64,000 nucleotides of DNA, from NCBI GenBank assembly GCA_944325335.1, contig CALUZR010000006.1:30579-94578 (forward strand), in the 5' to 3' direction. Of this stretch, positions 16,873 through 25,407 are shown piece after piece. Position numbers and translations under genes: made by a program. A model generated the notes under the pieces. That model did no database searches and was not told where the DNA came from. It was given only the letters and a program-made list of their open reading frames with translations. The stretch's first letter is position 1. Every line of letters starts with the position of its first letter. The stretch comes from an uncultured Parabacteroides sp. (GTDB lineage: Bacteria; Bacteroidota; Bacteroidia; Bacteroidales; Tannerellaceae).

Positions 16873-17298
16873 ATGTTAATCAAACAATTATCCATTTTCC
16901 TGGAGAATAAGAAAGGACGGTTTACGGAAGTTGCCAAATTATTGGGAGAAGCTGGTGTGAATATGTCAGCCTTTACCGTATCCGAAAATTCAGATTTCGG
17001 CATCCTGCGCTTGATTGTTTCCGATCCAGACAAGGCCATTGCTGTCTTGCGCGAGCATCTCTACGCCGTCAGCATTGCCGAAGTGATTTGCTTGCATTGC
17101 CCCAATCGGCCGGGCGCGCTGGCGAAGGCGATGGAAATCATCACCGAAGCTGGTATCTTTGTGGAATACATGTACGCTTTCTCGGAAGGAGATGTGGCGA
17201 ATGTCATTATCCGTCCAGATAATCTCGCTCGTTGTGCGGAGGTGTTGACTGCAAACAAACTCGAACTACTCGCCGCCAGTGACTTGTACAAATTATAA
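16873..17298 (+). CDS. Tandem ACT-domain regulatory protein
   Basis: 141 residues made of two ACT folds: residues 1-65 (IKQLSIFLENKKGRFTEVAK, GVNMSAFTVSENSDFGILRL) and residues 70-140 (VICLHCPNRPGALAKAMEI, AGIFVEYMYAFSEGDVANVI). ACT domains bind amino acids or related ligands. It follows paaK after 18 bases and is closed by a strong terminator, so the two form an operon. A role as ligand-binding partner of the ligase is inferred from this constant pairing. Confidence 0.88.
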   Translation: MLIKQLSIFLENKKGRFTEVAKLLGEAGVNMSAFTVSENSDFGILRLIVSDPDKAIAVLREHLYAVSIAEVICLHCPNRPGALAKAMEIITEAGIFVEYMYAFSEGDVANVIIRPDNLARCAEVLTANKLELLAASDLYKL

Positions 17299-17304
17299 AA
17301 TTTT

Positions 17305-17342
17305 GGAGGCCCGCGATGTCAGACACGCGGGCCTCCGTTTTT
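17305..17342 (+). terminator. Terminator of the paaK-ACT operon
   Basis: A perfect 11-base stem, GGAGGCCCGCG (17305-17315) with CGCGGGCCTCC (17326-17336), then a G and five T residues. Confidence 0.9.
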
Positions 17343-17420
17343 CTTGTCTCTTGTGCTTTTGGGACAATCCTTTGCTTTGAAATTCTTGCGTCTTATACTT
17401 GTAGCACAAACAAAAAACAC

Positions 17421-20378
17421 CTATTTCAAGATTACCCCCAAACTTTTCTTCCCATCCATCTTGATAATCGCGGGTCTCTCGAATCGCACGTGGCGGAGAT
17501 ACGTTGTCTCTTCGATGGCTGGAAGTGCGTTGAGGTAAGATTCATCGAACCATCCATCGCCGTTGAATGGGTTGACGGTAAAGTATCCGACACCGAACGA
17601 CGTCAGATTTTGGAAGAAGTGCGTGCCTTGGCTCGGGTCTATGCGATAATTTTCTAGCCCACACTCGACGATGACGCGCGCGTTGCAAATATGTGGCCAC
17701 TTCACGGGTATGCCCAACCACGTGTCGCTACTTCCCCAGCGGCCCGGTCCGACGAGGATGTAACCTTGGTCCGTACCGGTGAACTGCCTGTTGATCTTTT
17801 CAATCTCATAGGCTATTAATTGGTTGTTTGAAGCGTTGAATGATTCGCTCTTCACGTAAATGATGTCGTGAACGTCGTTAATGATCCCGTTCCCCAGTAC
17901 ATTCTTGGAGGAAAGGATCGTATCGGATTCCGGGATAAGCGTCAAATCTTCGTCGATCACTTCTTTGTTATCTACAATCGGCCGAATTTGTAAGAGATAA
18001 AATGCAGCCTTCTTCGGGTCCTCCCGACTGACGTTGACGGCAAATTCTATTTCAACAGGCCGTCCCATTTCTTTCTGACCGATTTTCAGCAATTGATCGA
18101 GTGTCTCGGAAAGCGGGAATACTTCATGCTGGAGAATATTGACAAACGACAATATCTTTCGCCCTCCTGCGTAGTATCCATCGCGTATGATCATATCGTA
18201 TGGGTCGTATGTCGAGACAATATACTTTAGCGCACCGTCGGCGTCGGCATCCTTCAGGTTTAGCTTGAGTAAATTGAATCCGTCGTTGACAGAAAATTCC
18301 TGCGCGACCTTCTCGTCGGCCAGGTCCAAGGCGTAGAAGCGCGTTTGCGTCTCCCGTAAAGCAAAGTCAAGCGTGCTCATCTGGAGGATACTGTGGGGGT
18401 GACATGGGGAGAACCGGAGTGTCACGCCTCCGTCTACAATATATTTTCCGAGACCCAAGGCGATGTTCGCAATACCGTCTTCTGCTTTCTCGTTACCGAT
18501 GGGATAAAAATTCAAGGACCGCGCCACGCCGGATATGGTCGGATAGAAGTGCGTCCCGTATCTCGTCCCCACCACTTCCTGAAGAACCACCGCCATCTTC
18601 TCTTGGTCGATTAAGTTTGACGTCGCTGTCATGTACGCCTTGCTGTCCCGATAGAAGACGGAAGCATAAACCGCTTTTATCGCGTCGCTCAAATTCCGGA
18701 GCATCTCGTATTTGTCGTCAACCTTTGGAATCATATAGGTGGAATACACGCCTGCGAAGGGTTGATAGTGGGAATCTTCCAGGAGACTCGAGGATCGGAT
18801 CGCAATAGGTCCTTTTACGACGTCGAAGAACGCCATTAAGTCTTCAATCAATCGCTTGGGAAGGCTGGCACGCAAGAAGTACTTCAATATCGTTTCATCC
18901 TCCTGCTCGCTAAGCGCGATCGGATAGAGCTCGTTTGTCTCCATAAATTCATCGAACACATCCGTACAAATCACGACTGTCTTCGGAATGTTTACGGTAA
19001 AATTTTCCTGCTCCAGCTTTGGATATCTTTTGATCATCGCGCCGATGAACGCCAATCCTCTCCCCTTGCCTCCGAGGGAGCCGTCGCCAATGCGGGCGAA
19101 GTTGCTGTATTCGTCGAATCGGTCTTTTTGATAAACAGCGACTACGCCGGCATTTTTCATACGCCGGTATTGCACGATCAAGTCAAAGATTAATTTCCGC
19201 GCCTCGTCCATATCCGTATAATCGCTCACGTCAACTTTTTTCAATACCTCTGCAGGCGGAAACATGGCGCGCGAATAAAAGAAGCGGGAAAAATGGTTGC
19301 GGCTTAAGTGGTAGACAAGCGAGTCATCCGGGATCATGAAGACTTTCTTTTGTAAATCTTTCAGGTCCTTGATGCGCATGATTTCTTCTTTCGTCTGGGG
19401 ATTTATGATAACGAAATCTCCGAAACCAAAACGGTCGGTGATAATCCGCCGAAGGTCTTGCGGGTAGCTTTTTGAGTTCTTGTCGATGAAGGATGCCCCA
19501 AGTTCGTTTGCATAGATTATGTTTTTTGTCTCGGATGACTCGAGTATGAAGGGAACGATCTTCCCCGTTTTCCGGACATACTGCCCAAACTTGTATCCTG
19601 CGTAGGGGTCTTTCTCGCCATTGTGCATGAAGCTCATGTCAGATACAATGCCCAGTATGTTATCCTGGTATTGCTCGAATATCCGTACAGCCTCTTCGTA
19701 GGTACGCGCCAATTTTATTTTCGGGCGTCCCCGCATTCGCAGCTTCTGGAGATGCGCATTGAGCGCCTCTTTCGAAAATTCCTGGCTTTGCTCCAATACA
19801 AACCGGTACAAGTGCGACAAAGCGGAGGAATAAAAGCGCACTGAATCTTCTACCAGCAAAATAATTTGCACCCCGACGCTCGCGACATCGTGGGGCGCAT
19901 TCATTTTATCCTCCAGCAATTTGATGATCGCCAGGAGCAGCTCCGCGTTGCCGAGCCAGCTGAAAACGTAATCGATCGCGCGCAAATCTTCGTTAGCCAA
20001 GCGCTTCGAAACCTCCTTTGAGAAAGGTGTCAGCACGACGATTGGTATGTTCGGATAGTGTACCTTGATTTCTTTTGCTACCGAAAATATGTCGCGATTG
20101 TCCATATTAGGCATACAGATAATCAGTTCGAAGTTACGATTCTTTAGCTCGGCCAGCGCTTCGTCTTCTGTCGTCACTTGCGTGAAGCGCGGCGGATAAC
20201 TTAAGCTTAGCGAAGTATATTCGTTGAATATCTGCTCGTCTACGCGTCCGTCGTCTTCAAGCATGAAGGCGTCATATTTCGTAGCTATAAGCAAAACATT
20301 GTATATTCGTTTGTTCATCAGGTTCGCGAAAGGCGTGTCCCTGAACACTAAATCCTTCAAATTTGGTAAACCGCTCAT
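17421..20378 (-). CDS. PEP-synthase-like ATP-binding protein with receiver-like N-terminus
   Basis: 985 residues from the ATG at 20378 (MSGLPNLKDL); the four extra codons upstream would need a TTG start. Residues about 30-160 resemble a response-regulator fold. Residues about 175-330 look like a second, complete receiver (ILLVEDS, GIVSDMSF, FILESSE, FIDKN). From about 435 comes the PPDK/PEP-synthase ATP-grasp domain: GDGSLGGKGRGLAFIG, PIAIRSSSLLEDSHYQPFAG and YLLQIRPI near 815. The phosphohistidine swivel (TSHAAI-like) and PEP-binding barrel of true PEP synthase are absent. The tail has instead YILVGPGRWGSSDTWLGIP. It is therefore unlikely to make PEP. Confidence 0.82.
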   Translation of the reverse strand: MSGLPNLKDLVFRDTPFANLMNKRIYNVLLIATKYDAFMLEDDGRVDEQIFNEYTSLSLSYPPRFTQVTTEDEALAELKNRNFELIICMPNMDNRDIFSVAKEIKVHYPNIPIVVLTPFSKEVSKRLANEDLRAIDYVFSWLGNAELLLAIIKLLEDKMNAPHDVASVGVQIILLVEDSVRFYSSALSHLYRFVLEQSQEFSKEALNAHLQKLRMRGRPKIKLARTYEEAVRIFEQYQDNILGIVSDMSFMHNGEKDPYAGYKFGQYVRKTGKIVPFILESSETKNIIYANELGASFIDKNSKSYPQDLRRIITDRFGFGDFVIINPQTKEEIMRIKDLKDLQKKVFMIPDDSLVYHLSRNHFSRFFYSRAMFPPAEVLKKVDVSDYTDMDEARKLIFDLIVQYRRMKNAGVVAVYQKDRFDEYSNFARIGDGSLGGKGRGLAFIGAMIKRYPKLEQENFTVNIPKTVVICTDVFDEFMETNELYPIALSEQEDETILKYFLRASLPKRLIEDLMAFFDVVKGPIAIRSSSLLEDSHYQPFAGVYSTYMIPKVDDKYEMLRNLSDAIKAVYASVFYRDSKAYMTATSNLIDQEKMAVVLQEVVGTRYGTHFYPTISGVARSLNFYPIGNEKAEDGIANIALGLGKYIVDGGVTLRFSPCHPHSILQMSTLDFALRETQTRFYALDLADEKVAQEFSVNDGFNLLKLNLKDADADGALKYIVSTYDPYDMIIRDGYYAGGRKILSFVNILQHEVFPLSETLDQLLKIGQKEMGRPVEIEFAVNVSREDPKKAAFYLLQIRPIVDNKEVIDEDLTLIPESDTILSSKNVLGNGIINDVHDIIYVKSESFNASNNQLIAYEIEKINRQFTGTDQGYILVGPGRWGSSDTWLGIPVKWPHICNARVIVECGLENYRIDPSQGTHFFQNLTSFGVGYFTVNPFNGDGWFDESYLNALPAIEETTYLRHVRFERPAIIKMDGKKSLGVILK

Positions 20379-20458
20379 GATAATTAACAATTAATAATTA
20401 ACAATTAAAGACAGGGCCTTGTCTAATGAAAACTGTTTATCCATTTTTCCCGCCCCTT

Positions 20459-20492
20459 ATTCTTCATTCTTCATTCCTCATTCTTCATTCCC
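20459..20492. repeat. Short ATTCTTCATTC-type repeat at the murU 3' end
   Basis: Three to four repeats of ATTCTTC with one ATTCCTC variant. They overlap the last codons of murU (encoding GMKNEE). An AT-rich direct repeat of AATTAACAATTAA lies at 20381-20407. A similar GAATGAAGAAT run occurs near 58380. Confidence 0.7.
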
Positions 20493-21226
20493 AGCTCTTC
20501 GTGAATCCATTTCTCCGCCTTCTCCAAAGTTTCAGGCTTGCCCACGTCGAGCAACTTTAGCCCCTCGTATTCGCAGGCCACGATGCGGGTCCTTGCACAG
20601 ATGGAGAGATAAAATTGGATGATGGAAAATTTTCCAGTCCATTCGTCCATCCAGCGGAAGATTTCAGGAGAAATCACATGAATTCCACTAAATGCAAATT
20701 CCGTATAGTGAGATGGCTCGAAGTAAGGGTAATAGGATTTTACCTCACCCGTCTCTCGGTTGCGCCAACCGCACAGGCGATTTTGCTTATCGAAGAGTAG
20801 GTAGCGGGAGGTTTGCCGGCGACTGACGAGCAGCGTGGAGAGGGCATTTCCCGCTTGGTGGATTTCGTAGAGATGCCGCAGATCGACGTTGGAGAATATA
20901 TCCACATTATGGACAAGGAAAGGTTCATCGCCATCAAGGTAAGCCGCGGCGTGCTTAATCCCGCCTCCGGTATCAAGCAGGTATTCCCGTTCATCGGATA
21001 TGTGGATTTCGACGCCGAAATTATGGTTTGCCCGTAGGAAATCCAAGATTTGATCGCCTAAATGGTGTATATTAATTGTGATATCCTCGAATCCAGCGTT
21101 TTTAAGCTTTAGGATAACGTGCTCTAACATCGGACGGCCGTCGATCGGGAGCAACGCTTTTGGAACAGTGTCGGTGAGGGGTCTGAGACGGTCCCCCATT
21201 CCGGCGGCAAAGATAAGTGCTTTCAT
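20471..21226 (-). CDS. murU: MurU-type nucleotidyltransferase
   Basis: 251 residues. The N-terminal signature FAAGMGDRLRPLTDTVPKALLPIDGRPM marks a sugar-1-phosphate nucleotidyltransferase. LDTGGGIKHAAAYL, FLVHNVDIFSNVDL with the metal Asp, FAFSGIHVI and DVGKPETLEKAEKWI follow. In the AmgK/MurU pathway this enzyme makes UDP-MurNAc from MurNAc 1-phosphate and UTP. That assignment rests on the kinase gene 14 bases upstream; alone, the sequence would only say NTP transferase. The last six residues are encoded inside a short sequence repeat and may be an addition. Confidence 0.78.
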   Translation of the reverse strand: MKALIFAAGMGDRLRPLTDTVPKALLPIDGRPMLEHVILKLKNAGFEDITINIHHLGDQILDFLRANHNFGVEIHISDEREYLLDTGGGIKHAAAYLDGDEPFLVHNVDIFSNVDLRHLYEIHQAGNALSTLLVSRRQTSRYLLFDKQNRLCGWRNRETGEVKSYYPYFEPSHYTEFAFSGIHVISPEIFRWMDEWTGKFSIIQFYLSICARTRIVACEYEGLKLLDVGKPETLEKAEKWIHEELGMKNEE

Positions 21227-21240
21227 TCTTGCTTAAACCC

Positions 21241-22656
21241 TCAATTTTCTTCTGTGTTTTGTTCTCTATGTAGTATATCTATATTTACGCTATATCTGTC
21301 GCGCAAATATTTAGCCAGTTCTTGTGCGCAGAATACTGAGCGATGCTGTCCGCCCGTGCATCCGAACGAGACCATAAGCCGGTTAAATCCGCGCTCGATA
21401 TAACGCTTCACGGAAGCCTCTACCAGTTGGAAAGAATTCTGTAAGAAAGATTTCACCTCAGGGCATGCGTGAAGAAAATTGGCTACCGGCTGGTCCAGAC
21501 CCGTAAGCGCAGCATATTCCGGATAGCGCCCGGGATTAGGCAAAGCGCGGCAATCGAACACGAACCCGCCCCCATTTCCAGACAAGTCGGCGGGGATCCC
21601 TCGCTTGTAAGAAAAACTGGTGATAACCACGCGCAACTTTTTGTCATTTGCCGGCAGTTGAAACTTATCCATCACCATCAATTCTTTCAATATCTTACAA
21701 ATATAAGGATATTCTTCCAGATGCAACGCCAATACCTCTTTTAAATTGGCAATCGCGTAAGGAATACTTTGTATGAAATGCGTTTTTTGCTCGAAATATC
21801 CGCGGAATCCGTAGGTACCCAGCGTCTGGAGGGTGCGGAACAGGATGAAATGCCGTAGCCGCGCTTTGAAATCCTTCGGATGTATCCGTCGATACTTTGC
21901 CAGCTCTTTCAGATAGGCTGCCAAAAGGCGTTCTTTCAAGTCCTGCGGGAAGCGGGCCTTCGCTTGCCAGAGGAAAGAGGCAACGTCGTAGTAGACAGGC
22001 CCGCGTCGCCCACCTTGGAAGTCGATGAAATAAGGCTCACCCTCGCGCAGCATGATATTGCGTGACTGGAAATCCCGGTACATAAACGTATCCATTTTTC
22101 CCCTCAGCAATTTTTGGGTTAGCGTATCGAACTCATTTTCCAAGTAATCCTCGCGGAAATTAATCCCGCTTGCCTTCAAAAAGCAGTACTTGAAATAATT
22201 GAGATCCCATTGCACCGTGCGACGGTCGAACTCAGCCTGTGGGTAACATTTTGTAAAGTCGAGATCCTCTGCCCCTAAATGCTGTATCTTCGGAAGCCAT
22301 CGAATTGCCTTGCAGAGCAATTCCTCTTCCTCTGCTGAATACTGCGCGCGCTCCCGCCCGTTTTGGATGGCATCAAAGAGCGACGTATCTCCTAAGTCCT
22401 CCTGCAAGTAGCCTATCGCGTTTCCTGAATAGGCATACATCTCCGGCACGGGCAACCCCTTTTCATAAAAATGTTGTGCCAGATAAATGAAGGCGATGTT
22501 CTCTTCGCGCGACGGACCTATGACTCCAATCGCAGGCATTGTCCCCTCTATGCGATAATACTGTCGGTTAGATCCTGCTCCCTGCAGCATCGTAATCTTC
22601 TCGGGATCCTGGCCCGCCCAGAAGTGATATAACCTTTGTAAAATAGTTGTTTCCAT
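21241..22656 (-). CDS. AmgK-like amino-sugar kinase fused to a RapZ C-terminal domain
   Basis: 471 residues in two parts. Residues 1-330 are an aminoglycoside-phosphotransferase-fold kinase: LQGAGSNRQYYRIEG, the catalytic loop MYRDFQSRNIML with Asp and Asn, and the metal motif FIDFQGGRRGPVYYD. AmgK phosphorylates MurNAc or GlcNAc at C1. Residues about 345-465 match the C-terminal domain of RapZ: VVITSFSYKRGIP, FDCRALPNPGRYPE, LTGLDQPVANFL, VSFGCTGGQHRSVFCAQ. In enterobacteria that domain binds GlcN6P and small RNA. It heads the run with murU and has its own promoter. Confidence 0.85.
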   Translation of the reverse strand: METTILQRLYHFWAGQDPEKITMLQGAGSNRQYYRIEGTMPAIGVIGPSREENIAFIYLAQHFYEKGLPVPEMYAYSGNAIGYLQEDLGDTSLFDAIQNGRERAQYSAEEEELLCKAIRWLPKIQHLGAEDLDFTKCYPQAEFDRRTVQWDLNYFKYCFLKASGINFREDYLENEFDTLTQKLLRGKMDTFMYRDFQSRNIMLREGEPYFIDFQGGRRGPVYYDVASFLWQAKARFPQDLKERLLAAYLKELAKYRRIHPKDFKARLRHFILFRTLQTLGTYGFRGYFEQKTHFIQSIPYAIANLKEVLALHLEEYPYICKILKELMVMDKFQLPANDKKLRVVITSFSYKRGIPADLSGNGGGFVFDCRALPNPGRYPEYAALTGLDQPVANFLHACPEVKSFLQNSFQLVEASVKRYIERGFNRLMVSFGCTGGQHRSVFCAQELAKYLRDRYSVNIDILHREQNTEEN

Positions 22657-22677
22657 ATCTTGACCTGTTTGATTCGG

Positions 22678-22709
22678 CTAAGGTATGCATATTTAGAAAA
22701 ACTGGCAAA
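22678..22709 (-). promoter_or_regulatory. Promoter of the AmgK-MurU run
   Basis: Minus strand TTTG (22706-22709), 20 bases, TACCTTAG (22678-22685). One mismatch in the -7 box. Confidence 0.55.
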
Positions 22710-22748
22710 TAAAATCTGTTATTTTTTGTTTATCTGGAAAAATAAATA

Positions 22749-22978
22749 CACAAATGACAGAAAAATCCTTGCTCTCCCATTTTTCCCCGTTCAAAGAGAC
22801 CATGCCTCTTTGAATTCCCGATTCCCCGAGTTCAAGCCGCAGAAAAAACCTTGCCCTCCCAATTCCCCCCGTTCAAAGACACAATGCATCCTTGAATTCC
22901 GAAATTCCCCCGTTCAAAGATACTATATACCCTTGAATACAGCACCTTACCCATTCAAAGATACCAAAACACTTTGAA
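22749..22978. repeat. 41-bp tandem array A with palindromic units
   Basis: Six units start at 22749, 22790, 22831, 22872, 22913 and 22954, exactly 41 bases apart. Four contain a 25-base dyad beginning TTCAAAG and ending CTTTGAA or CTTGAA, and the spacer is C-rich (AATTCCCCCCG). The first and third units are degenerate but keep the register. The array fills the divergent gap between the AmgK fusion and the AraC gene. Confidence 0.88.
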
Positions 22979-23005
22979 CACAGATTTTCTATTTAACAAA
23001 AAAAA

Positions 23006-23037
23006 TTTGGTCAATAGGGAAAGAATGACTATATTGC
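23006..23037 (+). promoter_or_regulatory. Promoter of the short AraC gene
   Basis: TTTG (23006-23009), 20 bases, TATATTGC (23030-23037), a partial -7 match. It decides the start codon, because the open frame's earlier ATG codons lie upstream of or inside it. Confidence 0.45.
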
Positions 23038-23054
23038 AGCCAAAAATTGAAAAA

Positions 23055-23534
23055 ATGAGTATGATGCAATTTAAAAAGATACAGGTAAAAGATATTTATG
23101 TCTCTATCCTAACCAAGAGGCTCGTGAAATATGAAAATGGATGGATGCGGATGGAGCCGATAGAGAAGAATCTCCAACCAACCGGCTCAGAACTAATCGA
23201 CCGTGTCGCGAAAGCACTGGCAAAAGACTGCCGGCTGGAGGCGCGTGCCTTCATTCAGACGACAGGACTCACCCCCACCGACTTCCGTGTCCTATTCCGA
23301 CTGCATACAGGGCAATCGCTAAAGGAATTCATCAAGCAATACCAGCAAATGAGGGCGTGCGAATGGCTGGCATACACCGATCTGAAGTATACCGAGATAG
23401 CCAAACGGAGCGGATTCGCGTCGCACTCGTCGATGGGGCATTACTTCCGGAAGACACTCAAGTGCACACCGACAGACTACCGCCAGCAACACCGCCCAAA
23501 GAACTTCCGAGAGATTTACATGTGGGAGAAATAA
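23055..23534 (+). CDS. AraC-family DNA-binding protein (HTH domain only)
   Basis: 159 residues from the ATG at 23055 (MSMMQFKKIQ), chosen because a promoter signal covers the more upstream ATGs. Residues about 55-150 form the double helix-turn-helix of AraC proteins: ARAFIQTTGLTPTDFRVLFR, LKYTEIAKRSGFASHSSMGH and YFRKTLKCTPTDYRQQ. The first 50 residues are too short for a sensor domain. No target is evident, though the adjacent 41-bp palindromic array is a candidate. It is transcribed divergently from the AmgK operon. Confidence 0.82.
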   Translation: MSMMQFKKIQVKDIYVSILTKRLVKYENGWMRMEPIEKNLQPTGSELIDRVAKALAKDCRLEARAFIQTTGLTPTDFRVLFRLHTGQSLKEFIKQYQQMRACEWLAYTDLKYTEIAKRSGFASHSSMGHYFRKTLKCTPTDYRQQHRPKNFREIYMWEK

Positions 23535-23564
23535 AAGACAAACCAGAAATCCCAAAAACAGACA

Positions 23565-23616
23565 AACAGAAAAAGGGGAAGATGAAGAACGGACTGACCG
23601 TTGCCTCACCTTCCCC
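23565..23616 (-). terminator. Terminator of the first glutamate dehydrogenase gene
   Basis: The outer arms GGGGAAGATGA and TCACCTTCCCC and an inner AACGG/CCGTT stem are followed on the minus strand by a T-rich tract. It lies 34 bases past the stop at 23650. Confidence 0.65.
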
Positions 23617-23649
23617 GTAGATAACTATTAATCACAAATCGCGAGTGTA

Positions 23650-24984
23650 TCAGAGAATTCCCTGAGCCATCATCGCTTTAGCAACCTTCATGAAACCGGC
23701 GACGTTAGCCCCTTTCACGTAGTTGACGTAGCCATCCGATTGCGTGCCATACTTCAAACATTGCGCATGGATGTTAGCCATGATGTCCTTCAACTTCTGA
23801 TCGACTTCTTCTGAGCTCCAGCTTAATTTCTGAGCGTTTTGTGTCATCTCAAGACCCGAAACCGAAACGCCGCCAGCGTTGGCTGCCTTGCCCGGAGCAT
23901 AGAGAATTTTTGCTTTTAAGAACTCGTCGATTGCTTCCGGCGTAGAAGGCATGTTAGCGCCTTCGGAAACGGCAAAACATCCATTCGCCAAAAGTGTACG
24001 GGCATCGTCGCCGTTCAACTCGTTTTGCGTAGCAGAAGGCATGGCGATGTCGCATTTTTCACCCCAAGGACGGGCGCCCGGGACATACTTCACACCATAC
24101 TTTTCAGCGTATTCGCGGATGCGGCCACGGTAAAGATTCTTCAATTCCATGATGTAATCTAATTTCTCACGGTCGATTCCATCCGGATCATAGATGTAGC
24201 CATCCGAGTCAGACATGGTAACAACCTTTGCACCCAGAGAGATTAATTTCTCAACCGTGTATTGAGCGACATTACCTGCACCCGAAACCGTCACAACCTT
24301 GTCTTTGATATCAATACCCTTCGTCTTCAACATCTGAAGCAAGAAATATACGTTACCGTAACCCGTAGCTTCCGGACGAATCAATGATCCACCAAACTCG
24401 ATGCCCTTACCCGTGAATGTACCTGTATTTTCGCGAGCCAGCTTCTTGTACATTCCGTACATATAGCCTACTTCACGACCGCCCACACCAATATCTCCGG
24501 CAGGGACATCCGTATCAGGACCGATATGGCGCCACAATTCCGTGACGAAAGCCTGGCAGAAACGCATGATCTCAGCATTGCTCTTGCCACGCGGACTGAA
24601 ATCTGAACCACCTTTCGCACCGCCCATAGGGAGGGTAGTCAGCGAGTTCTTGAAAGTCTGCTCGAAAGCCAAGAACTTCAAAATAGACAGATTCACCGAA
24701 GCATGGAAACGAACGCCGCCTTTGTACGGACCGATGGCGTTGTTATGCTGAACACGATATCCCATATTTGTTTGTACCTGACCTTTGTCGTCTACCCAAG
24801 TAACACGGAACGAGAAGATCCGATCGGGAATACAAAGACGTTCAATCAGATTTGATTTCTCAAATTCTGGATGCTCATTGTATACATCTTCAATCGTACC
24901 TAATACTTCTGAAACAGCCTGATGATATTCCGGCTCGTTCGGGAACCGACGCTTCAGATTGTCTAAAACTTCTTTTGCTTTCAT
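23650..24984 (-). CDS. gdhA: Glutamate dehydrogenase, NADP-type signature
   Basis: 444 residues from the ATG at 24984 (MKAKEVLDNLKRRFP); the further upstream frame is rejected because the promoter lies there. Hexameric family I enzyme interconverting 2-oxoglutarate plus ammonia and glutamate. Catalytic segments: GGVRFHASVNLSILKFLAFE, TTLPMGGAKGGSDF, VPAGDIGVGGREVGY. The nucleotide fold has SGAGNVAQYTVEKL and MSDSDGYIYD, close to the NADP-linked E. coli pattern (SGSGNVAQ, SDSSG). This contrasts with the paralogue at 33171. Own promoter and terminator, so monocistronic. Confidence 0.94.
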   Translation of the reverse strand: MKAKEVLDNLKRRFPNEPEYHQAVSEVLGTIEDVYNEHPEFEKSNLIERLCIPDRIFSFRVTWVDDKGQVQTNMGYRVQHNNAIGPYKGGVRFHASVNLSILKFLAFEQTFKNSLTTLPMGGAKGGSDFSPRGKSNAEIMRFCQAFVTELWRHIGPDTDVPAGDIGVGGREVGYMYGMYKKLARENTGTFTGKGIEFGGSLIRPEATGYGNVYFLLQMLKTKGIDIKDKVVTVSGAGNVAQYTVEKLISLGAKVVTMSDSDGYIYDPDGIDREKLDYIMELKNLYRGRIREYAEKYGVKYVPGARPWGEKCDIAMPSATQNELNGDDARTLLANGCFAVSEGANMPSTPEAIDEFLKAKILYAPGKAANAGGVSVSGLEMTQNAQKLSWSSEEVDQKLKDIMANIHAQCLKYGTQSDGYVNYVKGANVAGFMKVAKAMMAQGIL

Positions 24985-25044
24985 TTTTCTTTTATATTTA
25001 ATGTTATACTTACTATTCGAATTCCATTTCGTTTGATTCGGTTG

Positions 25045-25075
25045 CAAAGATATAGCATTTTTCGTTATCAGCAAA
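25045..25075 (-). promoter_or_regulatory. Promoter of gdhA
   Basis: Minus strand TTTG (25072-25075), 19 bases, TATCTTTG (25045-25052). Both boxes match the consensus exactly. The predicted leader is about 55 bases. Confidence 0.78.
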
Positions 25076-25132
25076 CAAATGACAGAAAAAATATACATTT
25101 TCTATCATTTTTCTTCTTTCCCGGATTAAAAC

Positions 25133-25324
25133 TTACGATTTGTTACTGTTTCTACCTCGTACGTTTTTATAGATAGGGACAAATACAATGATGCCCGACG
25201 CAATGATCCAGAAAATCGTCTCGAATGTAATCTTCGAGCTATAAGCCAGCAACATATAGCACAATATTCCCCATAAAAGCGTCAGGCATACCACCTGACT
25301 ATTGGTCAATCTTCGCTTCGCCAT
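25133..25324 (-). CDS. Small two-helix membrane protein of unknown function
   Basis: 63 residues. A basic start (MAKRRLTNSQ) is followed by two hydrophobic stretches: residues about 11-27 (VVCLTLLWGILCYMLLA) and about 34-51 (ETIFWIIASGIIVFVPIY). The tail is basic (KNVRGRNSNKS). No family recognised. It lies 84 bases after the ileS stop, behind a hairpin, and 148 bases before gdhA starts. It is probably a real gene given its clean membrane profile, and may be read through from ileS. Confidence 0.65.
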   Translation of the reverse strand: MAKRRLTNSQVVCLTLLWGILCYMLLAYSSKITFETIFWIIASGIIVFVPIYKNVRGRNSNKS

Positions 25325-25348
25325 TTCACTTTATCGTAGTTAAATTAA

Positions 25349-25391
25349 ACACAAAAGCACGGAGACAAAGTTTTTCGACTCTGCTCCGTGC
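25349..25391 (-). terminator. Hairpin after ileS
   Basis: A perfect 8-base stem, GCACGGAG (25357-25364) with CTCCGTGC (25384-25391), is followed on the minus strand by TTTTGTGTTT. It separates ileS from the small membrane protein gene. Confidence 0.65.
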
Positions 25392-25407
25392 CTCTCTTTC
25401 AATTATA

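Noticed and set aside
17421..20378. Calling this gene ppsA
   Set aside because: The phosphohistidine and PEP-binding domains are missing, so PEP synthase activity is not supported.
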